Shown here: positions 1 through 4,250 of the stretch, piece by piece
Layout: each line of letters opens with the position of its first letter
How positions within the stretch are numbered: the first letter of the stretch is position 1
Source of the DNA: Cytophagales bacterium
GTDB taxonomy: Bacteria > Bacteroidota > Bacteroidia > Cytophagales > 172606-1
Assembly (NCBI GenBank): GCA_025455595.1
Contig: JALOMD010000306.1
Span: 1 to 5,092 of the forward strand
Direction of reading: 5' to 3'
Length of the DNA stretch: 5,092 bases
Notes under the pieces: generated by a model
What the model saw: the letters and a program-made list of their open reading frames with translations, nothing else
What the model was told of the DNA's origin: nothing
The model's database searches: none
Translations under genes and position numbers: made by a program

Positions 1-18
1 TTTGGAAAAGCGACTGCT

Positions 19-53
19 TATTTCGTAATTCGCGATTCGCGAATTACGAAATA
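19..53. promoter_or_regulatory. Perfect 16-bp inverted repeat abutting the wHTH gene start (candidate operator)
   Basis: The arms at 19-34 (TATTTCGTAATTCGCG) and 38-53 are exact reverse complements separated by ATT, and the right arm ends on the base before the ATG at 54. AbiEi-type antitoxins are known to repress their own operons by binding inverted repeats near the promoter, so an operator is a reasonable reading. On the mRNA the same bases would form a hairpin next to the start codon. Against this, the sequence also reads as 7-base units (starting at 23, 30, 37 and 44) like the other gene-edge repeats in this window, so it may belong to a dispersed repeat family. The inverted repeat is certain; its role is inferred. 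Confidence 0.6.
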
Positions 54-587
54 ATGAAGAAACACAACGGAATGCGGCCACTTGACATAGTGGTTTTGTT
101 AAAAATCGTGGCATTGGACAAGCAATCCTGGAGAAAGAAAGACCTTGCCCAATGGCTTGAGATTAGCGGTTCTGAAATCAGCGAGTCGCTTAATCGCTCC
201 GAAATCGCTGGCTTGGTGGATGGCAATCACCAACAAGTCTTTCGCCGCTCCCTGCTCGATTTTCTGCAATTCGGACTGCGCTATGTATTCCCGCAGCGTC
301 CCGGCGAATTGGTTCCGGGTATGCCGACGGCACACTCGGCTCCTGTGCTACGTGACCGATTCGTTTCATCGGAGGTCTTTGTGTGGCCCGATCCCACGGG
401 CAAGGTACGCGGCCAGGCCATCGAACCGCTTTACCATAGTGTGCCCCAAGCTTGTCGGAAAGACCCCGCCTTGTACGACTTGTTGGCCTTGGCTGATGTC
501 ATGCGTACAGGCCGTACTCGGGAAATCAAACTTGCGCAAACACTGTTGAAAGAACGCCTGCTACATGACCACACCGCACAACCTTAA
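54..587 (+). CDS. Winged-helix/HTH DNA-binding protein, probable antitoxin partner of AbiEii-like nucleotidyltransferase
   Basis: This 177-residue soluble protein has no signal peptide or membrane segment. Residues about 27-55 form a helix-turn-helix: a helix around KKDLAQWLEIS, a turn, and a recognition helix around SEISESLNRSEIAGLV. It is followed by a wing-like basic stretch, QQVFRRSLLDFL. The C-terminal half carries conserved-looking patches, YVFPQRPGE, PTAHSAP, VWPDPTGKVRGQAIEPLY and a terminal helical segment (DLLALADVMRTGRTREIKLA). I recall proteins of this shape being encoded just upstream of AbiEii-type nucleotidyltransferases. The coding region overlaps the next gene by 23 bases, which suggests one operon and coupled translation. 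The likely role is DNA binding with autoregulation and possibly antitoxin activity; both are inferred from context. An in-frame ATG at 72 (residue 7) is an alternative start that would leave more leader between the inverted repeat and the gene. No clear ribosome binding site helps to choose. Confidence 0.75.
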   Translation: MKKHNGMRPLDIVVLLKIVALDKQSWRKKDLAQWLEISGSEISESLNRSEIAGLVDGNHQQVFRRSLLDFLQFGLRYVFPQRPGELVPGMPTAHSAPVLRDRFVSSEVFVWPDPTGKVRGQAIEPLYHSVPQACRKDPALYDLLALADVMRTGRTREIKLAQTLLKERLLHDHTAQP

Positions 588-1259
588 CTTGCAGCGCATA
601 AAAGCCGTGGCCCAAGCCCTGCGGCCTTTGTCGCAAGAGGTGGTTTTCGTCGGAGGTGCCACCGTCGCTCTGTACTGCGACCTACAGCAAATACCGGAAA
701 TACGCCCTACCGATGATGTAGATGTAGTGGTTGAACTTGCCACTTATGGCTCCTACGGCGAGTTGGATGCCAAGCTACGCGCCATCGGCTTCCGCAACGA
801 TGTGATGTCAGGTGTCATTTGCAGGTATCAAGTCCAAGGCATTACAGTGGACGTAATGCCGACGGTTCCAGACGCGTTGGGTTTTAGCAACCGTCGGTAT
901 CCCGACGGGTTCCGTCAAGCCATCAGCGTACCGGTTGATGAAAATTTGGCCGTCAAGATTTTCTCGGTGCCTTTTTTATTGCGTCAAAGTGGGAAGCGTG
1001 CAAGGGCCGGGGCGGGGACGACTTGCGCTGGAGTACTGATTTTGAAGACATAGTGTTTGTCTTGGACAATGCAACCGATATTGAGTCCAAGTTGCAATTG
1101 TCGGACAAGAATCTGAAAACTTACTTCCAAGAGGAATTCGGTAGGTTGTTGAAACACACGGACACAGAAGAAGCAATTTACGGACACTTGGAGCCACGTT
1201 TTGCCGCACAACGCACGCAACGCATTTTGAGAATTTTGAACGACCTGATCCGTTCATAG
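565..1259 (+). pseudogene. AbiEii-like nucleotidyltransferase (type IV toxin family), split by a -1 frameshift
   Basis: The first frame (565-1053, 162 residues) carries the nucleotidyltransferase fold signature: GG at residues 30-31, the metal-binding pair D51 and D53 in TDDVDVVVE, and a third acidic residue, D96, in ITVDVMPT. These are the marks of DNA polymerase beta-type enzymes such as AbiEii toxins, which transfer nucleotides to RNA targets and block growth. After SVPF at about 975 this frame turns into an implausible basic tail. The -1 frame continues the family pattern with IASKWEACKGRGGDD, RWSTDFEDIVFVLDN and a helical C-terminus ending at 1259. Read across the shift, the protein would be about 231 residues. 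One extra T in the run 972-977 would restore a single frame. The cause could be a real inactivating deletion, a homopolymer sequencing error, or programmed frameshifting on T TTT TTA. Start 565 overlaps the upstream wHTH gene. The exact subfamily is uncertain. Confidence 0.75.
972..978 (+). other. T TTT TTA slippery heptamer at the frame break
   Basis: The zero-frame codons here are CCT TTT TTA, so the heptamer fits the X XXY YYZ rule for -1 frameshifting in the correct phase, identical to the well-known HIV-1 slip site. Slipping back one base leads to ATT GCG TCA AAG TGG, which is the frame that continues the nucleotidyltransferase. A stem of eight pairs with a two-base bulge can be drawn downstream (995-1004 with 1022-1029), but its 16-base distance is longer than usual for a stimulator. 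A plain T deletion gives the same picture. Confidence 0.45.
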
Positions 1260-1297
1260 ACAAATGCACTGGACTTGTTAATCCGCATTCAACCAAA

Positions 1298-1326
1298 GCG
1301 TTTTGGGCAAATTTTGCCCAAAACGC
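1298..1326. repeat. GCGTTTTGGGC palindromic repeat, copy 1 (perfect)
   Basis: The 14-base arms 1298-1311 (GCGTTTTGGGCAAA) and 1313-1326 are exact reverse complements around a single T. This is the most perfect of four related palindromes in the window; the others are near 2951, 3967 and 4185. It lies 38 bases after the nucleotidyltransferase stop and 99 bases before the next start. It could fold as a hairpin in RNA, but the run of T needed for a typical intrinsic terminator does not follow directly. The reason to call it a dispersed repeat is its recurrence between unrelated genes. Confidence 0.75.
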
Positions 1327-1394
1327 CTGTTCTGCACACAACACCAATTTTTTTCTCTCCTAACCAAGTCCCATTTTTGCGCCCCAAAATCATT

Positions 1395-1422
1395 ACTTAC
1401 CACTTGTCACTTACGACTTCCT
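1395..1422. repeat. 7-base-period tandem repeat ACTTNNN before the oxidoreductase start
   Basis: Four consecutive 7-base units, ACTTACC, ACTTGTC, ACTTACG and ACTTCCT, begin at 1395, 1402, 1409 and 1416 and end three bases before the ATG at 1426. The first four bases are constant and the last three vary. The position is where a ribosome binding site would be expected, yet no purine-rich motif is present. A related cluster precedes the enoyl-CoA hydratase start. Confidence 0.7.
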
Positions 1423-1425
1423 GTA

Positions 1426-2523
1426 ATGGAACCAATCAATTATTCCCATACCGTGCTGCGGGCTTTCGTCCGAGACATCTTCCTGCAAATGGGCTGCCCG
1501 CCCGCCGATGCCGACTTGGCCGCCGACGTGCTCGTATCGGCCGATTTGCGCGGCGTGGACTCGCACGGCGTGGCCCGGCTGAGCGGCTACGTGCGGCTCA
1601 TGGACTTGAACCGCCTCAACCCCAAGCCCAGCATCCAAGTGGTTCATGAAACGCCCGGCACTGCCGTGGTGGACGGCGACGCGGGCCTTGGGCTGGTGGT
1701 GGCCCCGTTCGCCATGCGCGTGGCCATCGAAAAAGCCCGCCAAGTGGGCACTGGCTGGGTGACGATTCGCAACTCCAATCACTTCGGCATTGCGGGTTAC
1801 CACGCCATGGTGGCATTGCCCGAAGGTATGATCGGCTTTGCCATGACCAACGCCGGGCCGCTGGTGGCTCCGACTTTCTCCAAAGACAAACTGCTGGGAA
1901 CCAACCCGATAGCCGTTGCCATTCCGGCGGGCGAGGAGCCGCCGTTTGTGCTGGACATGGCCACCACCACGGCCGCCTACGGCAAGTTGGAAATCCTGCA
2001 ACGCAAGAACCAGCCCACGCCCACGGGCTGGGTGCAAGACGCGGCCGGCCGGCCTGACACCGATGCCCACGCCGTGCGCAAAGGCGGCGCACTGCTGCCC
2101 CTCGGCGGCGACCGGGAGCACGGCAGCCACAAAGGGTACGGCCTCGGTGCGTGGGTGGATATTTTTTCCGGCGTGCTGGCGGGGGCCAACTACGGGCCGT
2201 GGGTGCCGCCGTTTGCCACGGCGGGCTTCATGGATTCGGCGCAGCAGTTGGTGGGCAGCGGCACGGGGCATTTCGTGGGGGCCATGCGCGTGGATGCGTT
2301 CCGGCCCGCCGACGAATTTGCAGCCCACATGGACAACTGGATTCGCACGTTCCGCAAGGCCGAACCTGTGCCCGGCCAAACGGCGGTGCTGGTGCCCGGC
2401 GACCCCGAACGCCTGCTCGAAGCCCACCGTCGCGCCGAGGGCATACCGCTGCTGCCCGCCGTAGCCGATGGCCTGCGCCAACTCGGCGAACGGTTCGGGG
2501 TGGCGTGGCCGGATCAGTCTTGA
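1426..2523 (+). CDS. Ldh/MDH2-family NAD(P)-dependent 2-oxoacid oxidoreductase
   Basis: This 365-residue protein belongs to the malate/L-lactate dehydrogenase family (Ldh_2), which is unrelated to classical Rossmann-fold lactate dehydrogenases. Members reduce 2-oxoacids or related imino acids with NADH or NADPH in the cytoplasm; they include L-sulfolactate, ureidoglycolate and piperideine-2-carboxylate enzymes. Family hallmarks are visible in order: VDSHGVARL with S46-H47-G48, NSNHFGIAGYH with H119, TNAGPLVAP, the cofactor-loop segment GTNPIAVAIP at 158-167, DMATTTAAYGKLE with D177, and HKGYGL at 235-240. Length is typical of the family. I chose ATG 1426 because MEPINYSHTVLRAF is a normal family N-terminus. 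The frame is open back to 1303, but that extension would translate the GCGTTTTGGGC palindrome and the heptad repeats. The exact substrate cannot be read from sequence. The gene appears monocistronic, with no partner in either flank. Confidence 0.9.
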   Translation: MEPINYSHTVLRAFVRDIFLQMGCPPADADLAADVLVSADLRGVDSHGVARLSGYVRLMDLNRLNPKPSIQVVHETPGTAVVDGDAGLGLVVAPFAMRVAIEKARQVGTGWVTIRNSNHFGIAGYHAMVALPEGMIGFAMTNAGPLVAPTFSKDKLLGTNPIAVAIPAGEEPPFVLDMATTTAAYGKLEILQRKNQPTPTGWVQDAAGRPDTDAHAVRKGGALLPLGGDREHGSHKGYGLGAWVDIFSGVLAGANYGPWVPPFATAGFMDSAQQLVGSGTGHFVGAMRVDAFRPADEFAAHMDNWIRTFRKAEPVPGQTAVLVPGDPERLLEAHRRAEGIPLLPAVADGLRQLGERFGVAWPDQS

Positions 2524-2541
2524 GTCTTGAGTTTTGAGCAT
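2521..2541. repeat. 7-base-period repeat TTGAGNN overlapping the oxidoreductase stop
   Basis: TGAG recurs at 2521, 2528 and 2535, giving the units TGAGTCT, TGAGTTT and TGAGCAT. The first TGA is the stop codon of the oxidoreductase gene, so the repeat begins inside the coding end. Three units only, so weaker than the other clusters taken alone. Confidence 0.5.
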
Positions 2542-2602
2542 TTTGTGGGGTACGGGTTCGCAGTGTTTCAGGCGAAAAAAATGGCAAAGGCTGACCGCCT
2601 TA

Positions 2603-2630
2603 GACCCAAGACGCATGACTCATGACCCTT
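2603..2630. repeat. 7-base-period repeat GACNCAT
   Basis: GAC recurs at 2603, 2610, 2617 and 2624, giving GACCCAA, GACGCAT, GACTCAT and GACCCTT. Period and degree of decay match the heptad clusters at gene edges, but this cluster lies 80 bases past the nearest stop codon. It marks the border between the GC-richer gene side and the AT-rich stretch beyond it. Confidence 0.5.
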
Positions 2631-2640
2631 TCAGGTCTCG

Positions 2641-2788
2641 GAAAATTTTTTCACTTTTTTTTCCAAAACGCGGTTACCTTTTCTTACATGGGTAGTATTA
2701 AGCTTTAGAATAACAAAAAATTATTCATACACCTGTTTAACACTTATTTTGTCGAGGAAACCCTTTCCGTTCTGCGGAAAGGGTTTTT
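2641..2788 (+). ncRNA. Candidate small RNA or long 3' UTR ending in a terminator
   Basis: This AT-rich stretch differs in composition from everything around it. It contains a 6-bp hairpin (GAATAA at 2708-2713 with TTATTC at 2721-2726) and ends in a strong intrinsic terminator. The preceding stop codon is about 235 bases upstream of the terminator, so the stretch is either a long 3' untranslated region of the oxidoreductase mRNA or an independent short transcript. I see no clear Bacteroidota-type TTTG/TAnnTTTG promoter inside it and recognise no known RNA family. The start shown is only the edge of the AT-rich zone. Confidence 0.2.
2758..2788 (+). terminator. Rho-independent terminator
   Basis: Perfect 12-bp arms AAACCCTTTCCG (2758-2769) and 2775-2786 enclose the five-base loop TTCTG, and T runs from 2784 to 2788. 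This is a standard intrinsic terminator reading left to right. On the opposite strand only three T bases follow the stem, so it is unlikely to work in both directions. It lies 234 bases beyond the oxidoreductase stop, which is unusually far for that gene. Confidence 0.85.
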
Positions 2789-2886
2789 ATTTGCCTGCCG
2801 AACCGTTTTGGAAAGTTTTGCTTCAATTTAATCGTCTATTTTTCAGCGGTTTATGATTGATTGCTGACGAATGGCACACAGATTTG

Positions 2887-2921
2887 ACGGATGAAACGGA
2901 TAAAAAACGGATTTGATCCGT
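2887..2921. repeat. ACGGAT repeat with small hairpin
   Basis: ACGGAT occurs at 2887, 2896 and 2907, and its reverse complement ATCCGT at 2916-2921. The last pair forms a 6-bp stem with a TTG loop. The upstream phrase CACAGATTTGACGGATGAAA belongs to the same degenerate pattern. It is noncoding in all frames I checked and looks like a decayed member of a repeat family rather than a regulatory site. Confidence 0.45.
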
Positions 2922-2950
2922 GGCGGCGGCCCATCCGAATTTCCTGTTGG

Positions 2951-2977
2951 CGTTTTGGGCAAAAAACGGCCAAAACG
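2951..2977. repeat. GCGTTTTGGGC palindromic repeat, copy 2 (partial)
   Basis: CGTTTTGG (2951-2958) pairs with CCAAAACG (2970-2977) across an 11-base loop that includes GCAAAAAACGG. The left arm matches copy 1 over ten bases (CGTTTTGGGC). The right arm has diverged near the loop, so only the outer stem survives. It sits just upstream of the heptad cluster that leads to the hydratase, the same order seen before the oxidoreductase. Confidence 0.6.
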
Positions 2978-2986
2978 GCACCAAAG

Positions 2987-3049
2987 ACTGATGACTAACC
3001 ACTTGCCACTTACCACTATTTTTCTGACTCTGACCTCTTACCTCTGCGC
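2987..3049. repeat. 7-base-period repeats ACTNNNN then TCTNACC before the hydratase start
   Basis: ACT recurs at 2987, 2994, 3001, 3008 and 3015 (units such as ACTTGCC and ACTTACC), then a second register follows with TCTGACC, TCTTACC and TCTGCGC at 3029, 3036 and 3043. The cluster ends seven bases before the ATG at 3056. ACTTACC is shared exactly with the cluster before the oxidoreductase. There is no purine-rich ribosome binding site in the stretch. Confidence 0.7.
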
Positions 3050-3055
3050 TGACCT

Positions 3056-3835
3056 ATGCCTATGGACTTTGTGAAAGTGACCAAAGCGGCCAAACCTTAC
3101 GTGGCCTTGGTGGAACTCAACCGCCCTAAAGAACTGAACGCCCTGAACAGCCAACTGCTGCACGAACTCCGCAACGCGATGCAGGAACTTGACCGCGACG
3201 AGGCGGTGCGAGCCATTGTGATTACGGGTAATGCACGGGCCTTTGCCGCCGGGGCCGACATCAAGGAAATGGCCGACAAAACGGCCGTGGAAATGATGAC
3301 CTATAAGCAGTCGGGCGTGTGGGGCGACTTGAAGAAAATCGCCAAGCCGGTGGTTGCGGCGGTGTCGGGGTTTTGCCTCGGCGGGGGCTGCGAACTCGCC
3401 ATGACCTGCGACATCATCGTGGCCGCTGAGTCGGCGCAGTTCGGGCAACCGGAAATCAAACTCGGCATCTTGCCGGGGGCGGGCGGCACGCAACGGCTCA
3501 CGCACGCGGTGGGCAAGGCGCGGGCGATGGACTTGATTCTGACGGGCCGGTTTTTCTCCGCCGCCGAAGCCGAACGCTGGGGGCTGGTGTCGCGCATCGT
3601 CCCTGACGACACGTATTTGGCCGAAGCATTGCACTTGGCCGAAACCATCGCCCAAATGCCGCCGGTAGCCGTCCGGCTGGCGAAAGAGTCCGTCAACGCG
3701 GCATTTGAGCTACCGCTGACCGAAGGTTTGCAACTGGAAACCAAAAACGCCGCCCTGCTCTTCTCCACCGAAGACCAGAAAGAAGGCATGAAAGCGTTTG
3801 TTGAAAAGCGGAAGGCGAATTTTGTCGGAAAGTAG
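3056..3835 (+). CDS. Enoyl-CoA hydratase (crotonase family)
   Basis: This 259-residue cytoplasmic enzyme should add water across the double bond of trans-2-enoyl-CoA in fatty acid beta-oxidation or a related acyl-CoA route. Crotonase motifs are intact: ELNRPKELNALN near residues 20-31, the CoA-binding AAGADIKEM at 64-72, the oxyanion-hole segment GFCLGGGCELAMTCD at 105-119, and FGQPEIKLGILPGAGGTQRL at 129-148. The two catalytic glutamates of true hydratases, equivalent to rat E144 and E164, are present as E113 and E133 with the same 20-residue spacing. This argues for hydratase over an isomerase-only or inactive homologue. Length fits the stand-alone family, without the extra dehydrogenase domain of FadB. 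ATG 3056 gives MPMDFVKV; the ATG two codons later (3062) is equally possible. No beta-oxidation partner is adjacent. Chain-length preference cannot be judged. Confidence 0.95.
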   Translation: MPMDFVKVTKAAKPYVALVELNRPKELNALNSQLLHELRNAMQELDRDEAVRAIVITGNARAFAAGADIKEMADKTAVEMMTYKQSGVWGDLKKIAKPVVAAVSGFCLGGGCELAMTCDIIVAAESAQFGQPEIKLGILPGAGGTQRLTHAVGKARAMDLILTGRFFSAAEAERWGLVSRIVPDDTYLAEALHLAETIAQMPPVAVRLAKESVNAAFELPLTEGLQLETKNAALLFSTEDQKEGMKAFVEKRKANFVGK

Positions 3836-3841
3836 GTTTTT

Positions 3842-3869
3842 CGTTTGGCGTTTAACGTTTGTCGTTTTT
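3842..3869. repeat. 7-base-period repeat CGTTTNN after the hydratase stop
   Basis: Four units, CGTTTGG, CGTTTAA, CGTTTGT and CGTTTTT, start at exactly 3842, 3849, 3856 and 3863, six bases after the stop codon. The reverse complement of the same unit (AAACGNN) lies at the end of the convergent kinase gene at 4216-4250, so both genes carry the motif in the same orientation relative to their own 3' end. Confidence 0.75.
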
Positions 3870-3874
3870 TCTCA

Positions 3875-3957
3875 GAACCCTGATTCGCAGGATGACAAAA
3901 TTGCCTTGATCAATGTGGCTAATCATGTTCATCCTCGAATCCTGTGAATCACGGTTC
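3875..3957. repeat. Imperfect 19-bp inverted repeat element (GAACC...GGTTC)
   Basis: The left arm at 3875-3893 (GAACCCTGATTCGCAGGAT) pairs with 3939-3957 at 17 of 19 positions. Inside, a second pairing AGGATGA (3889-3895) with TCATCCT (3929-3935) is possible, and the palindrome TTGATCAA (3906-3913) sits near the centre. I recall similar wording in intergenic DNA of other Bacteroidota, but cannot search here. It looks like a small palindromic repeat element with no coding capacity. Confidence 0.6.
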
Positions 3958-3966
3958 AAACAATTA

Positions 3967-3995
3967 CCGTTTTAGGCAAAAACTGCCCAAAACGG
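3967..3995. repeat. GCGTTTTGGGC palindromic repeat, copy 3
   Basis: CCGTTTTAGGCA (3967-3978) and TGCCCAAAACGG (3984-3995) pair at 11 of 12 positions across the loop AAAAC. The right arm shares TGCCCAAAACG with copy 1. The single mismatch is a transition-type change in the left arm. Confidence 0.65.
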
Positions 3996-3997
3996 CA

Positions 3998-4152
3998 AAG
4001 CCCCGTAGGGGCGGCCTGTTTGTAGAAACACAGAAAATCCACAGAAAAAGCTCCGTAGGAGCGACCCGATTGACAATGCAACGTCAAGGCCGCTCATACG
4101 GAGCTTTTGTTTACGGCGCGATTCCTACAGACGGTTCGCCCCTACGGGACTT
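3998..4152. repeat. Nested palindrome of CCGTAGGGGC-type units
   Basis: Four related units are arranged head-to-head. On the plus strand, hairpins GCCCC-GTA-GGGGC (4000-4012) and GCTCC-GTA-GGAGC (4050-4062) each start a unit. On the minus strand, AAAAGCTCCGTATGAGCGGC (4089-4108) mirrors the second unit and AAGTCCCGTAGGGGCGAACC (4133-4152) mirrors the first; the latter continues as CTGTAGGAAT, matching TTTGTAGAAA at 4019-4028. The whole block can fold into one large cruciform or into small hairpins. It resembles REP/palindromic-unit arrays; no transposase is present nearby. Noncoding. Confidence 0.65.
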
Positions 4153-4184
4153 CTGTGAGGTTGTCCAAGGTTCTGTTTTACAGA

Positions 4185-4215
4185 GGCGTTTCAAGCAATT
4201 TTTGCCTAAAACGCC
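4185..4215. repeat. GCGTTTTGGGC palindromic repeat, copy 4
   Basis: GGCGTTTCAAGCA (4185-4197) pairs with TGCCTAAAACGCC (4203-4215) at 11 of 13 positions across the loop ATTTT. It directly touches the heptad repeat that runs into the end of the kinase gene, repeating the palindrome-then-heptad order seen before the oxidoreductase and hydratase genes. Confidence 0.6.
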
Positions 4216-4250
4216 AAACGGTAAACGCAAAACGATAAATGTTAAACGAC
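4216..4250. repeat. 7-base-period repeat AAACGNN entering the kinase stop codon
   Basis: AAACG recurs at 4216, 4223, 4230 and 4244, with AAATG in the expected slot at 4237, giving five units at exact 7-base spacing. Read on the minus strand this is the CGTTTNN pattern following the kinase gene. The last unit overlaps the stop codon (TAA, complement of 4242-4244) and the final Val codons, so the repeat has entered or shaped the coding end. Confidence 0.75.

Larger units (their letters stand above)
2524..3055. other. Intergenic region with repeats, AT-rich leader and terminator; no gene seen
   Basis: I find no convincing protein gene in these 532 bases. In order it holds the end of the TTGAG heptads, a second heptad cluster at 2603-2630, an AT-rich stretch at about 2640-2757 containing a small hairpin (2708-2713 with 2721-2726), a strong terminator at 2758-2788, an ACGGAT repeat at 2887-2921, a GCGTTTTGGGC-type palindrome at 2951-2977, and pyrimidine-rich heptads running up to the enoyl-CoA hydratase start. 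The oxidoreductase and hydratase are therefore probably separate transcription units. Confidence 0.7.
3836..4241. other. Repeat-packed gap between two convergent genes; no gene seen
   Basis: This 406-base gap separates the ends of the hydratase and the ROK kinase. It is almost filled by repeats: heptads at each end (3842-3869 and 4216-4250), a long hairpin element (3875-3957), two GCGTTTTGGGC-type palindromes (3967-3995 and 4185-4215), and a nested palindrome of CCGTAGGGGC units (3998-4152). A 118-codon open frame starting at 3944 runs through several of these and into the kinase on the other strand, and is not credible as a gene. Hairpins here could end transcription from both sides, although none has a canonical T tract. 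Confidence 0.75.

Noticed and set aside
995..1029. Stem downstream of the slip site as a frameshift stimulator
   Set aside because: Eight pairs with a bulge, starting 16 bases after the heptamer, are too weak and too far to count as evidence on their own.
1023..1259. Separate small gene starting at TTG 1023
   Set aside because: Its translation continues the nucleotidyltransferase family pattern, and matching residues lie upstream of 1023 in the same frame, so it is the 3' part of the split gene.
1303..1425. N-terminal extension of the oxidoreductase to an ATG at 1303
   Set aside because: It would translate a palindromic repeat and heptad repeats, and the family N-terminus begins naturally at 1426.
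1411..2616. 401-codon open frame on the minus strand
   Set aside because: It is antisense to a clear Ldh-family gene; its His/Arg/Gly-rich translation reflects GC-rich codons of the real frame.
2688..2708. Six-codon mini-ORF (MGSIKL) before the terminator
   Set aside because: Too short to support without conservation, and no ribosome binding site is visible.
2817..2844. TTTG ... TATTTTTC as a Bacteroidota-type promoter for the hydratase
   Set aside because: The -7 box ends in C instead of G and the 16-base spacer is shorter than usual; in AT-rich DNA this can occur by chance.
2987..3049. Tandem repeats as a CRISPR array
   Set aside because: Units are 7 bases with no spacers of constant length and no cas gene nearby.
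3038..3655. 205-codon minus-strand frame opposite the hydratase
   Set aside because: Shadow of the crotonase gene, whose catalytic motifs are all in the plus frame.
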